64,000 bases of DNA, taken from assembly GCF_902498825.1 (NCBI RefSeq), contig NZ_LR701459.1, positions 3,209,890 to 3,273,889 on the forward strand. Reading direction: 5' to 3'. The first letter of the stretch is position 1; the number at the start of each line of letters is the position of its first letter. Made by a program: the position numbers and the translations under genes. The stretch comes from Rhizobium sp. EC-SD404 (GTDB lineage: Bacteria > Pseudomonadota > Alphaproteobacteria > Rhizobiales > Rhizobiaceae). The notes below the pieces were generated by a model. It ran no database searches. It saw nothing but the letters and a program-made list of their open reading frames with translations, and was not told the DNA's origin. This document shows, piece after piece, positions 38,903 through 47,251 of the stretch.

Positions 38903-39187
38903 TCACAGGATGAACCGTTTGACGTGAACGTCGCCGCCCGTAGCGACGAGATCGGCGGCGCGCCGTTCGATGGCGGAGAGCTGGCCAAGGGCAAGCGAGC
39001 AGGAGAATCCGTAGCGCGCCTTGACCCGGTCGCTCGCGATCGTCAGCGCCTCACGGCTGCGCGCGAGAAAATCGTCGAGTGGATAGGCACGCCCCTCCTC
39101 GAAATAATCGCGGATGACGAGCGACGGCGAATAGCAGTCCTGTTCCTGTCCGTCGGGCCAGGCGACGACGAAACGCATCTCAGGCAT
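38903..39187 (-). CDS. MSMEG_0570-family nitrogen starvation response protein
   Basis: A 94-residue cytoplasmic protein (MPEMRFVVAWPDGQEQDCYS). The family is found only in Nit1C-type clusters; WPDGQ, YSPSLVIRDYF and DFLARSREAL are its recognisable pieces. Function unknown. The ATG at 39187 overlaps the end of the glycosyltransferase gene by eight bases. It may correspond to NitG of the Pseudomonas cluster, but I could not confirm that naming. Confidence 0.88.
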   Translation of the reverse strand: MPEMRFVVAWPDGQEQDCYSPSLVIRDYFEEGRAYPLDDFLARSREALTIASDRVKARYGFSCSLALGQLSAIERRAADLVATGGDVHVKRFIL

Positions 39188-40346
39188 CGAGCAACTCCTT
39201 TGAGGCGCTGACAGCGAAATAGGTGGGCAGATGGGCCGTGGCGACGCGCTGCCAATCATGAGCGGCCGCGACGTCGGAACCCGCGGTGACAAGCTTCGAC
39301 GAGACGCCGGGCTGAAGGACGCGGCGCATGGCATCGGCGATCGAAGCCGGATCGTGCGGGTCGCACCAGCAGGCGGCATCGTGCGGCACATATTCGGTGA
39401 AGGGCGGGATGTCGGACAGCACCACCGGCAACCCGCTCGCCATCGCTTCCAGCACGACGAGACCGAACCCTTCCTTGACCGATGCGAAGACGAGCGCATC
39501 TGCCAGCCGGAACAGCGCCGGCATGTCTCGGTCCGGTACGGCGCCGATCAGATGGACGTTTCGCGCCTCAGTCTCCGGCAATCGCGCCAGCGTCTCTGCG
39601 AAGCGAGCCTGATAGGCCGCATGATCGAGAAGCGAGACGCCGCCGGCGATGACGAGTTGCGCCGATGGCTCGGTCTTCGCCATCGCGGAGAAAGCCTCTA
39701 GAATGGCCAAGGTATTCTTGCGCGCCTCGACGCCACCGACCGCGAGGAAGATCGGCCCTGCCCCAAGATCGAGCCGTTCGGCAAGCGGACCGTCGCTCGC
39801 GTCAAACGTCGGGGAGAAGCGGCCGCGATCAACGCCGTTGCCGACAGTCACGGCGTCACGGCCGAGCGTTGCGAAATGCTTCGACCAGTGGTCGCTGACG
39901 GTGAAGAGCGCATCGGCCGCATCGATCGAACGGGCCTGCAGCACCATCAGCCTCGGATCCGCGAAACTGTCGAGATGATGGACTGTGCGCGCAAAGCGCT
40001 TGATCCGCCCGCGCTGCTTCAGAGTTGCAAGCGCGTTGCCCGAAATGCCGTCATGGGCATGGAACACGTCGAAGTCGCGAAGGTCGCGGCTCTCCAGAAA
40101 GGCGATGTAGTCGCCGATGCGCTGCTCCACCATCGCCGTCATGCCCGCCGCTGCAGGCGCAACTTCAAAGGCCTCGGCCTTGATCGTCGGCGCGCGAAAG
40201 AACCCCTTCCCGGATGCATCGGGCGCGAAGAGCGTCACGTCGTAACCGAGATCGCCGAGCGCTTCTGCAACCTGCATCGCATGGACGACGCCGCCGCGCG
40301 GGTTGGTGGAGTGTGCCAGCATCGCGATGCGCAGCTTGCCCGTCAT
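39180..40346 (-). CDS. MSMEG_0565-family glycosyltransferase (GT4-like)
   Basis: A 388-residue GT-B enzyme. The start MLAHSTNPRGGVVHAMQVAEAL, FDVFHAHDGISGNAL and the C-terminal donor-binding FASVKEGFGLVVLEAMASGLPVV with an E-x7-E arrangement mark a GT4-family member of the MSMEG_0565 group. It occurs consistently in nitrilase clusters, suggesting that a sugar is attached to, or nucleotide sugar used for, a cluster product. Start overlaps the stop of the AIR-synthase-like gene by four bases (ATGA). Confidence 0.9.
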   Translation of the reverse strand: MTGKLRIAMLAHSTNPRGGVVHAMQVAEALGDLGYDVTLFAPDASGKGFFRAPTIKAEAFEVAPAAAGMTAMVEQRIGDYIAFLESRDLRDFDVFHAHDGISGNALATLKQRGRIKRFARTVHHLDSFADPRLMVLQARSIDAADALFTVSDHWSKHFATLGRDAVTVGNGVDRGRFSPTFDASDGPLAERLDLGAGPIFLAVGGVEARKNTLAILEAFSAMAKTEPSAQLVIAGGVSLLDHAAYQARFAETLARLPETEARNVHLIGAVPDRDMPALFRLADALVFASVKEGFGLVVLEAMASGLPVVLSDIPPFTEYVPHDAACWCDPHDPASIADAMRRVLQPGVSSKLVTAGSDVAAAHDWQRVATAHLPTYFAVSASKELLDA

Positions 40347-41314
40347 GCCGGTGCACCGAGGCCGAGTTGCATCAGAGGTTCATCGCTCAGGTCGCGGACA
40401 AGCGCGGTCGCGCCCGCCATCGAGACCCGCACCGAGTTGCCGGTCGTGATCGTGCCGATCACTGCAGCGCTGATGTCCCGCTCCTCGAACAGGTCGATGA
40501 CCGCGTCACATGCCTTGTCCGGAACTGACAGAATGAACCCGAAGCTCGGAAAGGTCGCGAGCCAGCGCGACAGCGCCACGCCCGAAGGAACCGGGATCGC
40601 GCAGAGATCGATGTCGATGCCGACCCGCGAACATTCGGCCAGCATGATTGCGGTGCCGATAATCCCGCCCTGGCTGATATCCTTGGCCGACTTTGCCAGA
40701 CCGCCTTCGGCGATCTCGGGCAAGAGGGTGTAGTCGCCGCGCAAGCGGTCCGGCGGTGCATCCGTCGCGGCTTCCCAATTGTTGAAGGGTTCGCGGTAGC
40801 GGCCGCGGTGGTCGATGGCCGCGATCAGCCGCTCGCCCGGTTGCGCATCGAAGCTCGTCAGAAGCTGCTTTGCGCGCCCGAGGATCGCGACGGACAACTG
40901 GCCTCGGTCGGTCTTGAGGTTGGTATGGCCCCCGACGATCGGAATGCCGAAACGGTCGGACGCCTGCTTCAGACCTTCGAGCACAGGAGACGCATTCTCC
41001 ACGCCCTCGGCCCACACGGCATCGACGATGGCTATCGGGCGACCGCCCATGGCGGCGATATCCGACAAATTGACCATCACGCCGCACCAGCCGGCAAACC
41101 AGGGATCGGCTGCCACGAACTCGTTCATGAACCCTTCGATGGCGAAGAGCAGATAGCCTTCACCATCGGGCAAGGCCGCGCAGTCGTCGCCGACGGGAAC
41201 CGCCTGGCCGCGCAGATCGAGTGCCCGCGCTGCGACTGAAATGTCGCGCTTGGCGCCGATGCCCGAACTGGCACGCAGCATCGCCACGATGGCCTCGAAC
41301 GCATCGCCGGTCAT
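40343..41314 (-). CDS. nitF: Sll0787-family AIR-synthase-like protein (NitF)
   Basis: A 323-residue PurM-like (AIRS) ATP-dependent protein. The N-terminal PVGDDCAALPDGEGYLLFAIEGF aligns with the metal/ATP-binding start of AIR synthase, SDIAAMGGRPIAIVDAVW with the conserved D-x-A-A-M-G motif, and VGGHTNLKT with the glycine-rich turn. PurM relatives (SelD, HypE, ThiL) activate an oxygen or phosphate by ATP, so an ATP-driven dehydration or phosphorylation step is possible. ATG 41314 lies two bases after the acetyltransferase stop. Confidence 0.92.
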   Translation of the reverse strand: MTGDAFEAIVAMLRASSGIGAKRDISVAARALDLRGQAVPVGDDCAALPDGEGYLLFAIEGFMNEFVAADPWFAGWCGVMVNLSDIAAMGGRPIAIVDAVWAEGVENASPVLEGLKQASDRFGIPIVGGHTNLKTDRGQLSVAILGRAKQLLTSFDAQPGERLIAAIDHRGRYREPFNNWEAATDAPPDRLRGDYTLLPEIAEGGLAKSAKDISQGGIIGTAIMLAECSRVGIDIDLCAIPVPSGVALSRWLATFPSFGFILSVPDKACDAVIDLFEERDISAAVIGTITTGNSVRVSMAGATALVRDLSDEPLMQLGLGAPA

Positions 41315-41316
41315 GG

Positions 41317-41859
41317 TTACGCAGCCTTGCGCAGGAGTGCGTGAAACCCCGCTTCGGGTGACGAACAGGGCGGGTAATGGGCAAGGTCCGCCTGCATGCG
41401 CAGATGCGGCTTGCCGTGCAGGTCCACCACCTCCAGCGACTCCCAATGCATGCGCCGGAACAGTTCCTCGTTCTGCACCTGCACATGGGCGAGAAAAGTG
41501 TGACATCCCATCGCGTGGGCGGAAGAGACCGCAAGCCGGATCAGCGTTGCTCCGAGCGCCCCGACCCTGCGATAGTCGGCATGGACCGCGAGGCGCGAGC
41601 CCCACCACAGGCCGGGCTCTTCCTCGTGAATGCGCACCGTGCCGACGACATCGTCGGCCACCACGCCCAACATCGACAGGGCAACGATCGGAATCGCACG
41701 CGCGTCGATCGCATCGCGATCATCACCCGCGAAGATGCCTTGTTCCTCGCAGAAAACGCGCCGTCTGAGATCGTGCGCGCGTTCCCGTTCCCAGGTGCAG
41801 GTCGCGAACTTCACCTGGTATTCGGCAGCCCGAAAAGCATGGATCGGTTCGAACATCAT
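41317..41859 (-). CDS. nitE: MSMEG_0567/Sll0786-family N-acetyltransferase (NitE)
   Basis: A 180-residue GNAT-fold protein. Features are FATCTWERERAHDLRRRVFCEEQGIF at the N-terminus, WWGSRLAVHADYRRVGALGATLIRLAV as the acetyl-CoA-binding motif (R-x-x-G-x-A/G type, somewhat diverged) and NEELFRRMHWESLE. The acceptor is unknown. The start overlaps the stop of the radical SAM gene by four bases, so the order nitD-nitE-nitF is tightly coupled. Confidence 0.92.
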   Translation of the reverse strand: MMFEPIHAFRAAEYQVKFATCTWERERAHDLRRRVFCEEQGIFAGDDRDAIDARAIPIVALSMLGVVADDVVGTVRIHEEEPGLWWGSRLAVHADYRRVGALGATLIRLAVSSAHAMGCHTFLAHVQVQNEELFRRMHWESLEVVDLHGKPHLRMQADLAHYPPCSSPEAGFHALLRKAA

Positions 41860-42977
41860 GCTGTCAGCTTCCGCTCATAGGTGGACAGTGCCGAGCAGGC
41901 GCCGCACTTGCCACACCCCGCCTTGATGTCGGTGGATTTCAGGCCGGCAGCCACGAGCATTCCCGAAAGCGGCTTCAGGATCTGGTGCATGAACTCGGGC
42001 GCCGGCGACGGGTGGCTCTCGAGCGGCGTGCCGGAAATCGGCACAAAGGGCACGACGAAGGGATAGACGCCGATTGCGACGAGCCTTTCGCTGATATCGA
42101 GGATCGCTTCCCGCGTGTCTCCGAGACCGGCGAGGATATAGGTCGATACCTGTCCCCGCCCGAACACCTCGACGGCGGCCTCGAATGCGCTCATGTATTT
42201 CGAGATCGGAACCTGCGCCTTTCCAGGCATGATCCGGGCGCGCACCTCGGGCGTCACGGCCTCGAGATGCATGCCCAGCGCATCGATGCCGGCATCGCGC
42301 ATGCGCCCAAACCAGGCATCGTCTTCCGGCGGCTCACACTGTCCTTGGATCGGCAGGTCGACCGCGGCCTTGATCGCGGCGGCACTTTCAGCGAGCACCG
42401 CCGCGCCACGGTCGTCGCCCTTCGGCGTGCCGGTGGTCATGACCATGTGCTTGACGCCATCGAGCTCGACGGCGGCCTTGGCGACTTCTGCCAGTTGGCC
42501 AGGCGTCTTGTGGGCGATCGTTCGGCCCGCGGCCAGCGACTGGCCGATGGCGCAGAACTGGCAGGTCTTCGTGCGGCTCTGGTAGCGAATGCAGGTCTGC
42601 AGCACGGTGGTCGCGAGAACGTCGCGGCCATGCAGCACGGCGATCTGCGAATAGGGGATTCCGTCGGCCGTGCTCAGATCGTAAAATCGCGGCCGAAGCG
42701 GAAAACTGACCTCACCCAGGACCTTGCCGTCCCGGCTGATGCGGCTCTTGCCGGCCTCGTCCGGCTTCTCGACGAGATAGGGACTTTCAAAGGCCGGCGC
42801 GGTATGCACCGGCACCATCACCGTCATGCCGTCGATCGTCAGCGCCTTGTGGTCGGAAGGACCGGCACCCCCCCGGCGGCTTTCGTGGCCGGCCTTCGGA
42901 TCGACGAGCCTAGCGCCGTAGGATTGCAACTCGTTGATCAGCGTTTCGGTCGTCTGGGATCGCTGCAGCGTATCCAT
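41856..42977 (-). CDS. nitD: MSMEG_0568-family radical SAM protein (NitD)
   Basis: A 373-residue radical SAM protein with an unusual cluster motif: Cys129, then TCQFC (Cys139 and Cys142), i.e. C-x9-C-x2-C in place of the canonical CxxxCxxC. A C-terminal [12 protein letters not shown] offers three more cysteines for an auxiliary cluster. [14 protein letters not shown] and the [17 protein letters not shown] segment are family-specific. The ATG at 42977 has GGGAG eight bases upstream; GTG 42986 is possible. It overlaps the end of the nitrilase gene by 68 bases in another frame. The reaction is unknown but the gene is required for cyanide growth in Pseudomonas Nit1C studies (family knowledge). 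Confidence 0.92.
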   Translation of the reverse strand: MDTLQRSQTTETLINELQSYGARLVDPKAGHESRRGGAGPSDHKALTIDGMTVMVPVHTAPAFESPYLVEKPDEAGKSRISRDGKVLGEVSFPLRPRFYDLSTADGIPYSQIAVLHGRDVLATTVLQTCIRYQSRTKTCQFCAIGQSLAAGRTIAHKTPGQLAEVAKAAVELDGVKHMVMTTGTPKGDDRGAAVLAESAAAIKAAVDLPIQGQCEPPEDDAWFGRMRDAGIDALGMHLEAVTPEVRARIMPGKAQVPISKYMSAFEAAVEVFGRGQVSTYILAGLGDTREAILDISERLVAIGVYPFVVPFVPISGTPLESHPSPAPEFMHQILKPLSGMLVAAGLKSTDIKAGCGKCGACSALSTYERKLTA

Positions 42978-43947
42978 CAGGCTCACTCCCGGTTTTCTCG
43001 GAGGGATGTTCGGCGAAGGTGCGTGTCACCATCGGCGCGGTCGGGCGGTCGTCGAGTACGAGCGACAGCAGTTCCGGCCGGGCGTAATGGCCAACCGAAT
43101 CCATCATGCGCTTGCGCTTGGTGATGAGGCTCATATCGAGATCGGCGACGAGAAGCCCCTCGCCTTCGGTGATCGGTGGTGCGAGATGCTTGCCTTCCGG
43201 CGAGATGATCGCCGTCATGCATCCGCCGCGCAGCGTGTTCTGCAGCGTCTCGTCTGGCGTGATCGAGCGGATCTGCTCATCGGTCAGCCAGCCGGTCGCG
43301 TTGACGACGAAACATCCGCTTTCCAGCGCGTGATGGCGAATGGTCACTTCCATCTGCTCGGCGAAGATCGGCCCGACCATGGAGCCGGGAAACTGCGCGA
43401 CGTGGATGTCTTCGTGCTGCGCCATCAGCGCATAGCGGGCAAGCGGGTTGTAATGCTCCCAACAGGCAAGCGCGCCGACCCTTCCGACCGCGCTTTCGAC
43501 GACCTTGAGGCCCGAACCGTCGCCTTGGCCCCAGATCATGCGCTCATGGAATGTCGGCGTGATCTTGCGGCGCTTGAGGATCAGAGACCCATCGGCGTCG
43601 AACAGAAGCTGGGTGTTGTAGAGCGAGCCGTGATCGCGCTCGTTGACGCCGAGCGCGATCACCATTCCGGCCTCTCGGGCGGCAGCCGCGACGGCCCGCG
43701 TGGCGTCCGAAGGGACGGCGACGGCTTCCTCATAAAGCCGCAGATGTTCTTTGCCGGACAGAACGGGCGGAAGCACGAAGGAGAAATAAGGGTACCAGGG
43801 GACGAAGGTCTCCGGGAAAACAATCAACTTGACGCCCTGCGTGGCAGCAGTGCGGATCGTCTCCAGCACCTTCGCGAGCGTCTTTTCCCGCGACGCGAGA
43901 TCAGGCGCGATCTGGGCGGCGGCAACTTTTACAACCGACTTGTTCAC
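42910..43947 (-). CDS. nitC: Nit6803-family nitrilase (NitC)
   Basis: A 345-residue C-N hydrolase that turns nitriles to acids and ammonia. The triad is Glu46 ([10 protein letters not shown]), Lys128 ([20 protein letters not shown]) and Cys162 ([17 protein letters not shown]), each seven positions before the Glu53, Lys135 and Cys169 of the Synechocystis Nit6803 enzyme. In Nit1C clusters this nitrilase is essential for growth on cyanide, either on HCN itself or on cyanohydrin- or aminonitrile-like products. GTG start at 43947, GGAG nine bases upstream. The 3' end overlaps nitD by 68 bases. Confidence 0.95.
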   Translation of the reverse strand: MNKSVVKVAAAQIAPDLASREKTLAKVLETIRTAATQGVKLIVFPETFVPWYPYFSFVLPPVLSGKEHLRLYEEAVAVPSDATRAVAAAAREAGMVIALGVNERDHGSLYNTQLLFDADGSLILKRRKITPTFHERMIWGQGDGSGLKVVESAVGRVGALACWEHYNPLARYALMAQHEDIHVAQFPGSMVGPIFAEQMEVTIRHHALESGCFVVNATGWLTDEQIRSITPDETLQNTLRGGCMTAIISPEGKHLAPPITEGEGLLVADLDMSLITKRKRMMDSVGHYARPELLSLVLDDRPTAPMVTRTFAEHPSEKTGSEPDGYAAAIPDDRNADQRVAILRR

Positions 43948-44014
43948 GCGCGCTATCTCCGCTTGATCGAATGGGCGTCGGACGCAGGCGCAGAAACCGC
44001 GTCCGACATGGCCA

Positions 44015-44497
44015 TCACAGCGTCCAGGTATCCAGGATGAAGGCGTTGTCGCGCCGGTGGATCAGGATCAGGTCGAGCACGTCGAGCGGGCTGATGGGCT
44101 TGATCCCGGGGATCAGCGAGGGTTCGCCGTGCCCGTAGAGCGCCTGAAGGGCGAAACGGCAGGCATAGACGCTGCCGCCTTCTTCCATGAAGCCCTTGAT
44201 CTGATTGTTGAAGTTCAGGTGGCCAGGGAAGGCCTCGTCGCCGAGTTTCGGAAAGCCGCGCTGGACGCCGAGCGTCACGCCGGGGCCATAGAGCAGAACC
44301 GACGTCTCGAAACCCTTTCGCTTCAGGCGCTTGGCTTGCAGCAGATTGACGAGACCGATCGAGCCCTCGAAGGCGACCGTGTGGAACGTGATCAGCGCTT
44401 TCTCACCCGGTTGCGCCTGAACGTCTTCGAAGACCTTCTCTTCGTAATCGACCAGAAAGTCTCCGGTTTCATGGGCGGGCTTTGTGACTGCAGGCAT
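44015..44497 (-). CDS. nitB: MSMEG_0572/Sll0783-family nitrogen starvation response protein (NitB)
   Basis: First gene of the Nit1C operon; 160 residues with the family features [43 protein letters not shown], and [19 protein letters not shown]. The fold is DsrE-like, with the cysteine in VYACRFAL a possible active residue (inference). The cyanobacterial relative Sll0783 is strongly induced by nitrogen starvation and linked to polyhydroxybutyrate accumulation. ATG 44497 with AGGAG six bases upstream; a sigma-54 promoter starts about 45 bases further up. Confidence 0.93.
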   Translation of the reverse strand: MPAVTKPAHETGDFLVDYEEKVFEDVQAQPGEKALITFHTVAFEGSIGLVNLLQAKRLKRKGFETSVLLYGPGVTLGVQRGFPKLGDEAFPGHLNFNNQIKGFMEEGGSVYACRFALQALYGHGEPSLIPGIKPISPLDVLDLILIHRRDNAFILDTWTL

Positions 44498-44552
44498 CCG
44501 ACGCTCCTGTGCTTTGACGACGTGCTCCCCCTCATGGGGCCAGCTTCAGTCT

Positions 44553-44568
44553 TGCAACGCCCGTGCCA
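44553..44568 (-). promoter_or_regulatory. Sigma-54 promoter of the Nit1C operon
   Basis: The minus strand reads TGGCACG-GGCG-TTGCA, again an exact match to TGGCACGN4TTGCW. Transcription should begin near 44541, about 44 bases before the nitB ATG. Confidence 0.92.
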
Positions 44569-44824
44569 GATGCCGATCCAGTCAAATCCGACTAATCCTT
44601 GTGCAATTCCATTCAATTTACCAGTCAATCGCGCGACGTCGGGAGGTTTGCGCTTTCAGCGAGATCAGAGGTGTTGCTCAATCGATGACCGCCCTGCCCG
44701 ATCTCTGATCCCGTCAATGTCCATTCGCCCAGGCTTTTAGAGAGTCGCTCGACATTTGATGAGAGGCCCGGCGGTGAGGCACCCGACACAGCCTGATTAT
44801 CTTCACACGCAGAGCTGAACGGCG

Positions 44825-44853
44825 GTGACAAATATTGATCGGATCACTATACA
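44825..44853 (+). promoter_or_regulatory. Sigma-70-type promoter of the MocR-type gene
   Basis: GTGACA (44825-44830) and TATACA (44848-44853) stand 17 bases apart, 31 bases before the ATG. A CAGTCAAT copy overlaps the -10 end and predicted start, a good place for an autoregulatory operator. Confidence 0.6.
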
Positions 44854-44883
44854 GTCAATTCATCCATCAAAGCGGGGCGAGCG

Positions 44884-46287
44884 ATGAGCGACTGGAGTCC
44901 GGACCTTCGGCGGAGCGACAGCCCGCGCTATCTTGCGATTGCCGATCTGATCGAACTGGATCTTCGAAGCGGGGTTCTGCTGATCGGTGATCGCCTGCCG
45001 CCGCAGCGCGCTTTGGCCAAGCGGCTGGGCCTCGATTTCACGACCGTCGCCCGGGGCTATGTAGAGGCCAAGAAGCGCGGCCTGATCGATACGCATGTGG
45101 GCCGAGGCACCTTCGTCACCGGCGGCCAGGACCGCGAACGGCGTGGCTTCGCGCTCGATGCCGCGCCCGACCCACGGCGCATTCAGGCCGCAGACTATTC
45201 GATGAACATGCCGCCCGAGCCGAACGATCCGGTGCTGGTCGAGCGAATGCGCGAGGGACTGTGCGCCGTGGCGTCGTCGATCGTGCCGCTTTTGCGCTAC
45301 CAAGGGTTCGGCGGCGCCGAGATGGACCGCGATGCGGCGGCGGCCTGGCTCGGGCGCCGCGCTCTCGTTCCCTCGCAAGAGCGCATCTTCGTCACGCCTG
45401 GCGCCCACCCTGCCCTTCTTGCGATCCTGACCCTTCTGACCAAGCCCGGCCAACTGATCCTCTCGGAATCCTTGACCTATCCCGGCATTCGCTCGATCGC
45501 CGCCCAGCTGCGTCTCAGCATGCTCGGCCTACCCATGGACGCGCACGGCATCCTGCCGGACGCATTGGCGGACGCCTGCAAGACGCGTTCGCCCAAGGCG
45601 CTCTATCTCAACCCGACGCTCCAGAACCCGACGACGCTGACGATCCCGGTCGAGCGGCGCGAGGAGCTTTGCAGCGTGGCGCGGCGGTATCACCTGCCGA
45701 TCATCGAGGACGACGCCTACGGCTTCATACCGCTGCACGCGCCGCCGCCGCTTGCGTCCATGGCACCGGATCTCACTTGGCATATCGGTGGACTTGCCAA
45801 GTGCATCGGCGCCGGGCTTCGGCTCGCCTTCGTCGTCGCGCCGGATACGAAGTCCGCCTGGCCGTTTGCCGCGGCGATGCGGGCAAATACGGTCATGGCG
45901 TCGCCGCTGAACGCGGCGCTCGCCACACGCTGGATCGAAGACGGGACGGCGGACATGATCCTGCGCTTCATCCGCAGCGAGACGGAAGCGCGGCAAAAGA
46001 TCGTTGCCAAGCATCTCGCCCCCGGCAGCTACAGGGCCGACCCGATCAGCTTCAACATCTGGCTGCCCCTGAACGAAGGCTGGACCCGATCGAGCTTCGC
46101 CGCCTACATGCGCAACAGCGGGCTCGGCATCGTCACGAGCGACGCCTTCACGGTGGATGCCATCGCTCCGGAAGCCGTGCGCATCTGCCTCGGCGGACCG
46201 ATCAGCCGCGAGCGGCTGGCCAGTGCGTTCGACTTCATGGCGCACGCTCTCGAAGGGCGCCCGGAACTGACGTCGTCCTTCTTCTGA
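44884..46287 (+). CDS. MocR-type regulator (GntR helix-turn-helix fused to aminotransferase fold)
   Basis: A 467-residue two-domain regulator. The N-terminal winged helix (LRSGVLLIGDRLPPQRALAKRLGLDFTTVARGYVEAKKRGL) is followed by a fold-type I aminotransferase domain. PLP-binding parts are visible: NPTLQNPTT, IIEDDAYGF and GGLAKCIGAGLRLAF with Lys306 as the likely Schiff base lysine. MocR proteins sense PLP adducts of amines or amino acids. The only divergent neighbour is the nit operon, which has its own sigma-54 promoter; the true target may be elsewhere or may be that operon. Confidence 0.92.
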   Translation: MSDWSPDLRRSDSPRYLAIADLIELDLRSGVLLIGDRLPPQRALAKRLGLDFTTVARGYVEAKKRGLIDTHVGRGTFVTGGQDRERRGFALDAAPDPRRIQAADYSMNMPPEPNDPVLVERMREGLCAVASSIVPLLRYQGFGGAEMDRDAAAAWLGRRALVPSQERIFVTPGAHPALLAILTLLTKPGQLILSESLTYPGIRSIAAQLRLSMLGLPMDAHGILPDALADACKTRSPKALYLNPTLQNPTTLTIPVERREELCSVARRYHLPIIEDDAYGFIPLHAPPPLASMAPDLTWHIGGLAKCIGAGLRLAFVVAPDTKSAWPFAAAMRANTVMASPLNAALATRWIEDGTADMILRFIRSETEARQKIVAKHLAPGSYRADPISFNIWLPLNEGWTRSSFAAYMRNSGLGIVTSDAFTVDAIAPEAVRICLGGPISRERLASAFDFMAHALEGRPELTSSFF

Positions 46288-46377
46288 AGAATGCTTGGTC
46301 TGGATCTCACGTTGCCATCGGCGCTGTAAGTTAGGAGTATTGCCGCGCACCCAAGTCGGACGCGCGGCAAGTGTGGA

Positions 46378-47118
46378 TCAGAATTCCTGGACGGTCGGGC
46401 GCAGGACAATCTCGTTGATGTCGACATCAGCCGGTTGGCCGATGGCATAGGCGATGGCGCGTGCCACGCTTTCTGCGGGGATTGCCTGCTTGTAGAAATC
46501 CTTCACGAACTCGGAACTCGCCGCGTGGCTTGATCCGAACTTCAGTTCCGAATCGACCGCACCCGGCTCGATCGTCGTCGTGCGGATACCGCCGCCGGCT
46601 TCTACGCGAAGCCCTTCACTAATGGCGCGGACGGCATATTTCGTCCCGGAATAGACGCTGCCGCCAGGCGCGAACACCTTGATGCCGGCGACCGAGGCGA
46701 TGTTGACGAAATGGCCGGAGCCCTGTTTGCGGAAGATCGGAAGCGCGGCGGCGATGCCGTAAAGCACGCCCTTCACGTTGATGTCGATCATGGCCTCCCA
46801 CTCGTCGACCTTGCCTTCGTCCAGCGGAGCGATCGCCATCAGTCCCGCATTGTTGACGAGCACGTCGACGCGGCCGAACACCTGCTGCGCGTGGCTGACG
46901 AGCGCCTCGACATCTGCGCGCTGCGTGACGTCCGTCTCCACGAATTCGACCTCAGCGCCTGCCGCGCGCAGATCCGTCGCGATTGCTTCGAGCCGATCTT
47001 TGCGGCGGGCCCCGAGAACGAGCTTCGCCCCTTCGGTCGCGAGATGGCGCGCGGTGGCTTCGCCGAGCCCGCTGCTGGCTCCCGTAATGATGACAACCTT
47101 GCCCTTGATCTCTGACAT
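46378..47118 (-). CDS. Short-chain dehydrogenase/reductase
   Basis: A 246-residue classical SDR. The cofactor loop TGASSGLGEATARHLA, NNAG (in VLVNNAGLMAIAPL), the catalytic Ser (NIASVAG) and YSGTKYAVRAI (YxxxK) are present. ARRKDRLEAI after the second strand favours NADP. Substrate unknown. It diverges from an AraC-type gene across 133 bases, a common pairing in which the regulator controls the reductase. Confidence 0.94.
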   Translation of the reverse strand: MSEIKGKVVIITGASSGLGEATARHLATEGAKLVLGARRKDRLEAIATDLRAAGAEVEFVETDVTQRADVEALVSHAQQVFGRVDVLVNNAGLMAIAPLDEGKVDEWEAMIDINVKGVLYGIAAALPIFRKQGSGHFVNIASVAGIKVFAPGGSVYSGTKYAVRAISEGLRVEAGGGIRTTTIEPGAVDSELKFGSSHAASSEFVKDFYKQAIPAESVARAIAYAIGQPADVDINEIVLRPTVQEF

Positions 47119-47251
47119 GTCCGTATCCTTGTTGATGCTCGCCCGTTATGGCGGCCTGTGGGACTGCATAGATAATGGCGCCCTTTGCCTCTAGAACGCC
47201 TGATAGTGCCAGTTACTTGCCTGATTCTGCTTTCTGTGATTAGGAAGCCGC

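Larger units (their letters stand above)
44498..44883. other. 386-base control region between nitB and the MocR-type gene
   Basis: No gene is seen. It holds the nitB sigma-54 promoter (44553-44568), a spaced inverted repeat GATCAGAG (44663-44670) / CTCTGATC (44703-44710), CAGTCAAT at 44622-44629 and 44852-44859 with two near matches (44579, 44711), and a sigma-70-type promoter for the MocR-type gene. The TCGTAA motif of the cyanate promoter does not occur here. Confidence 0.7.
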
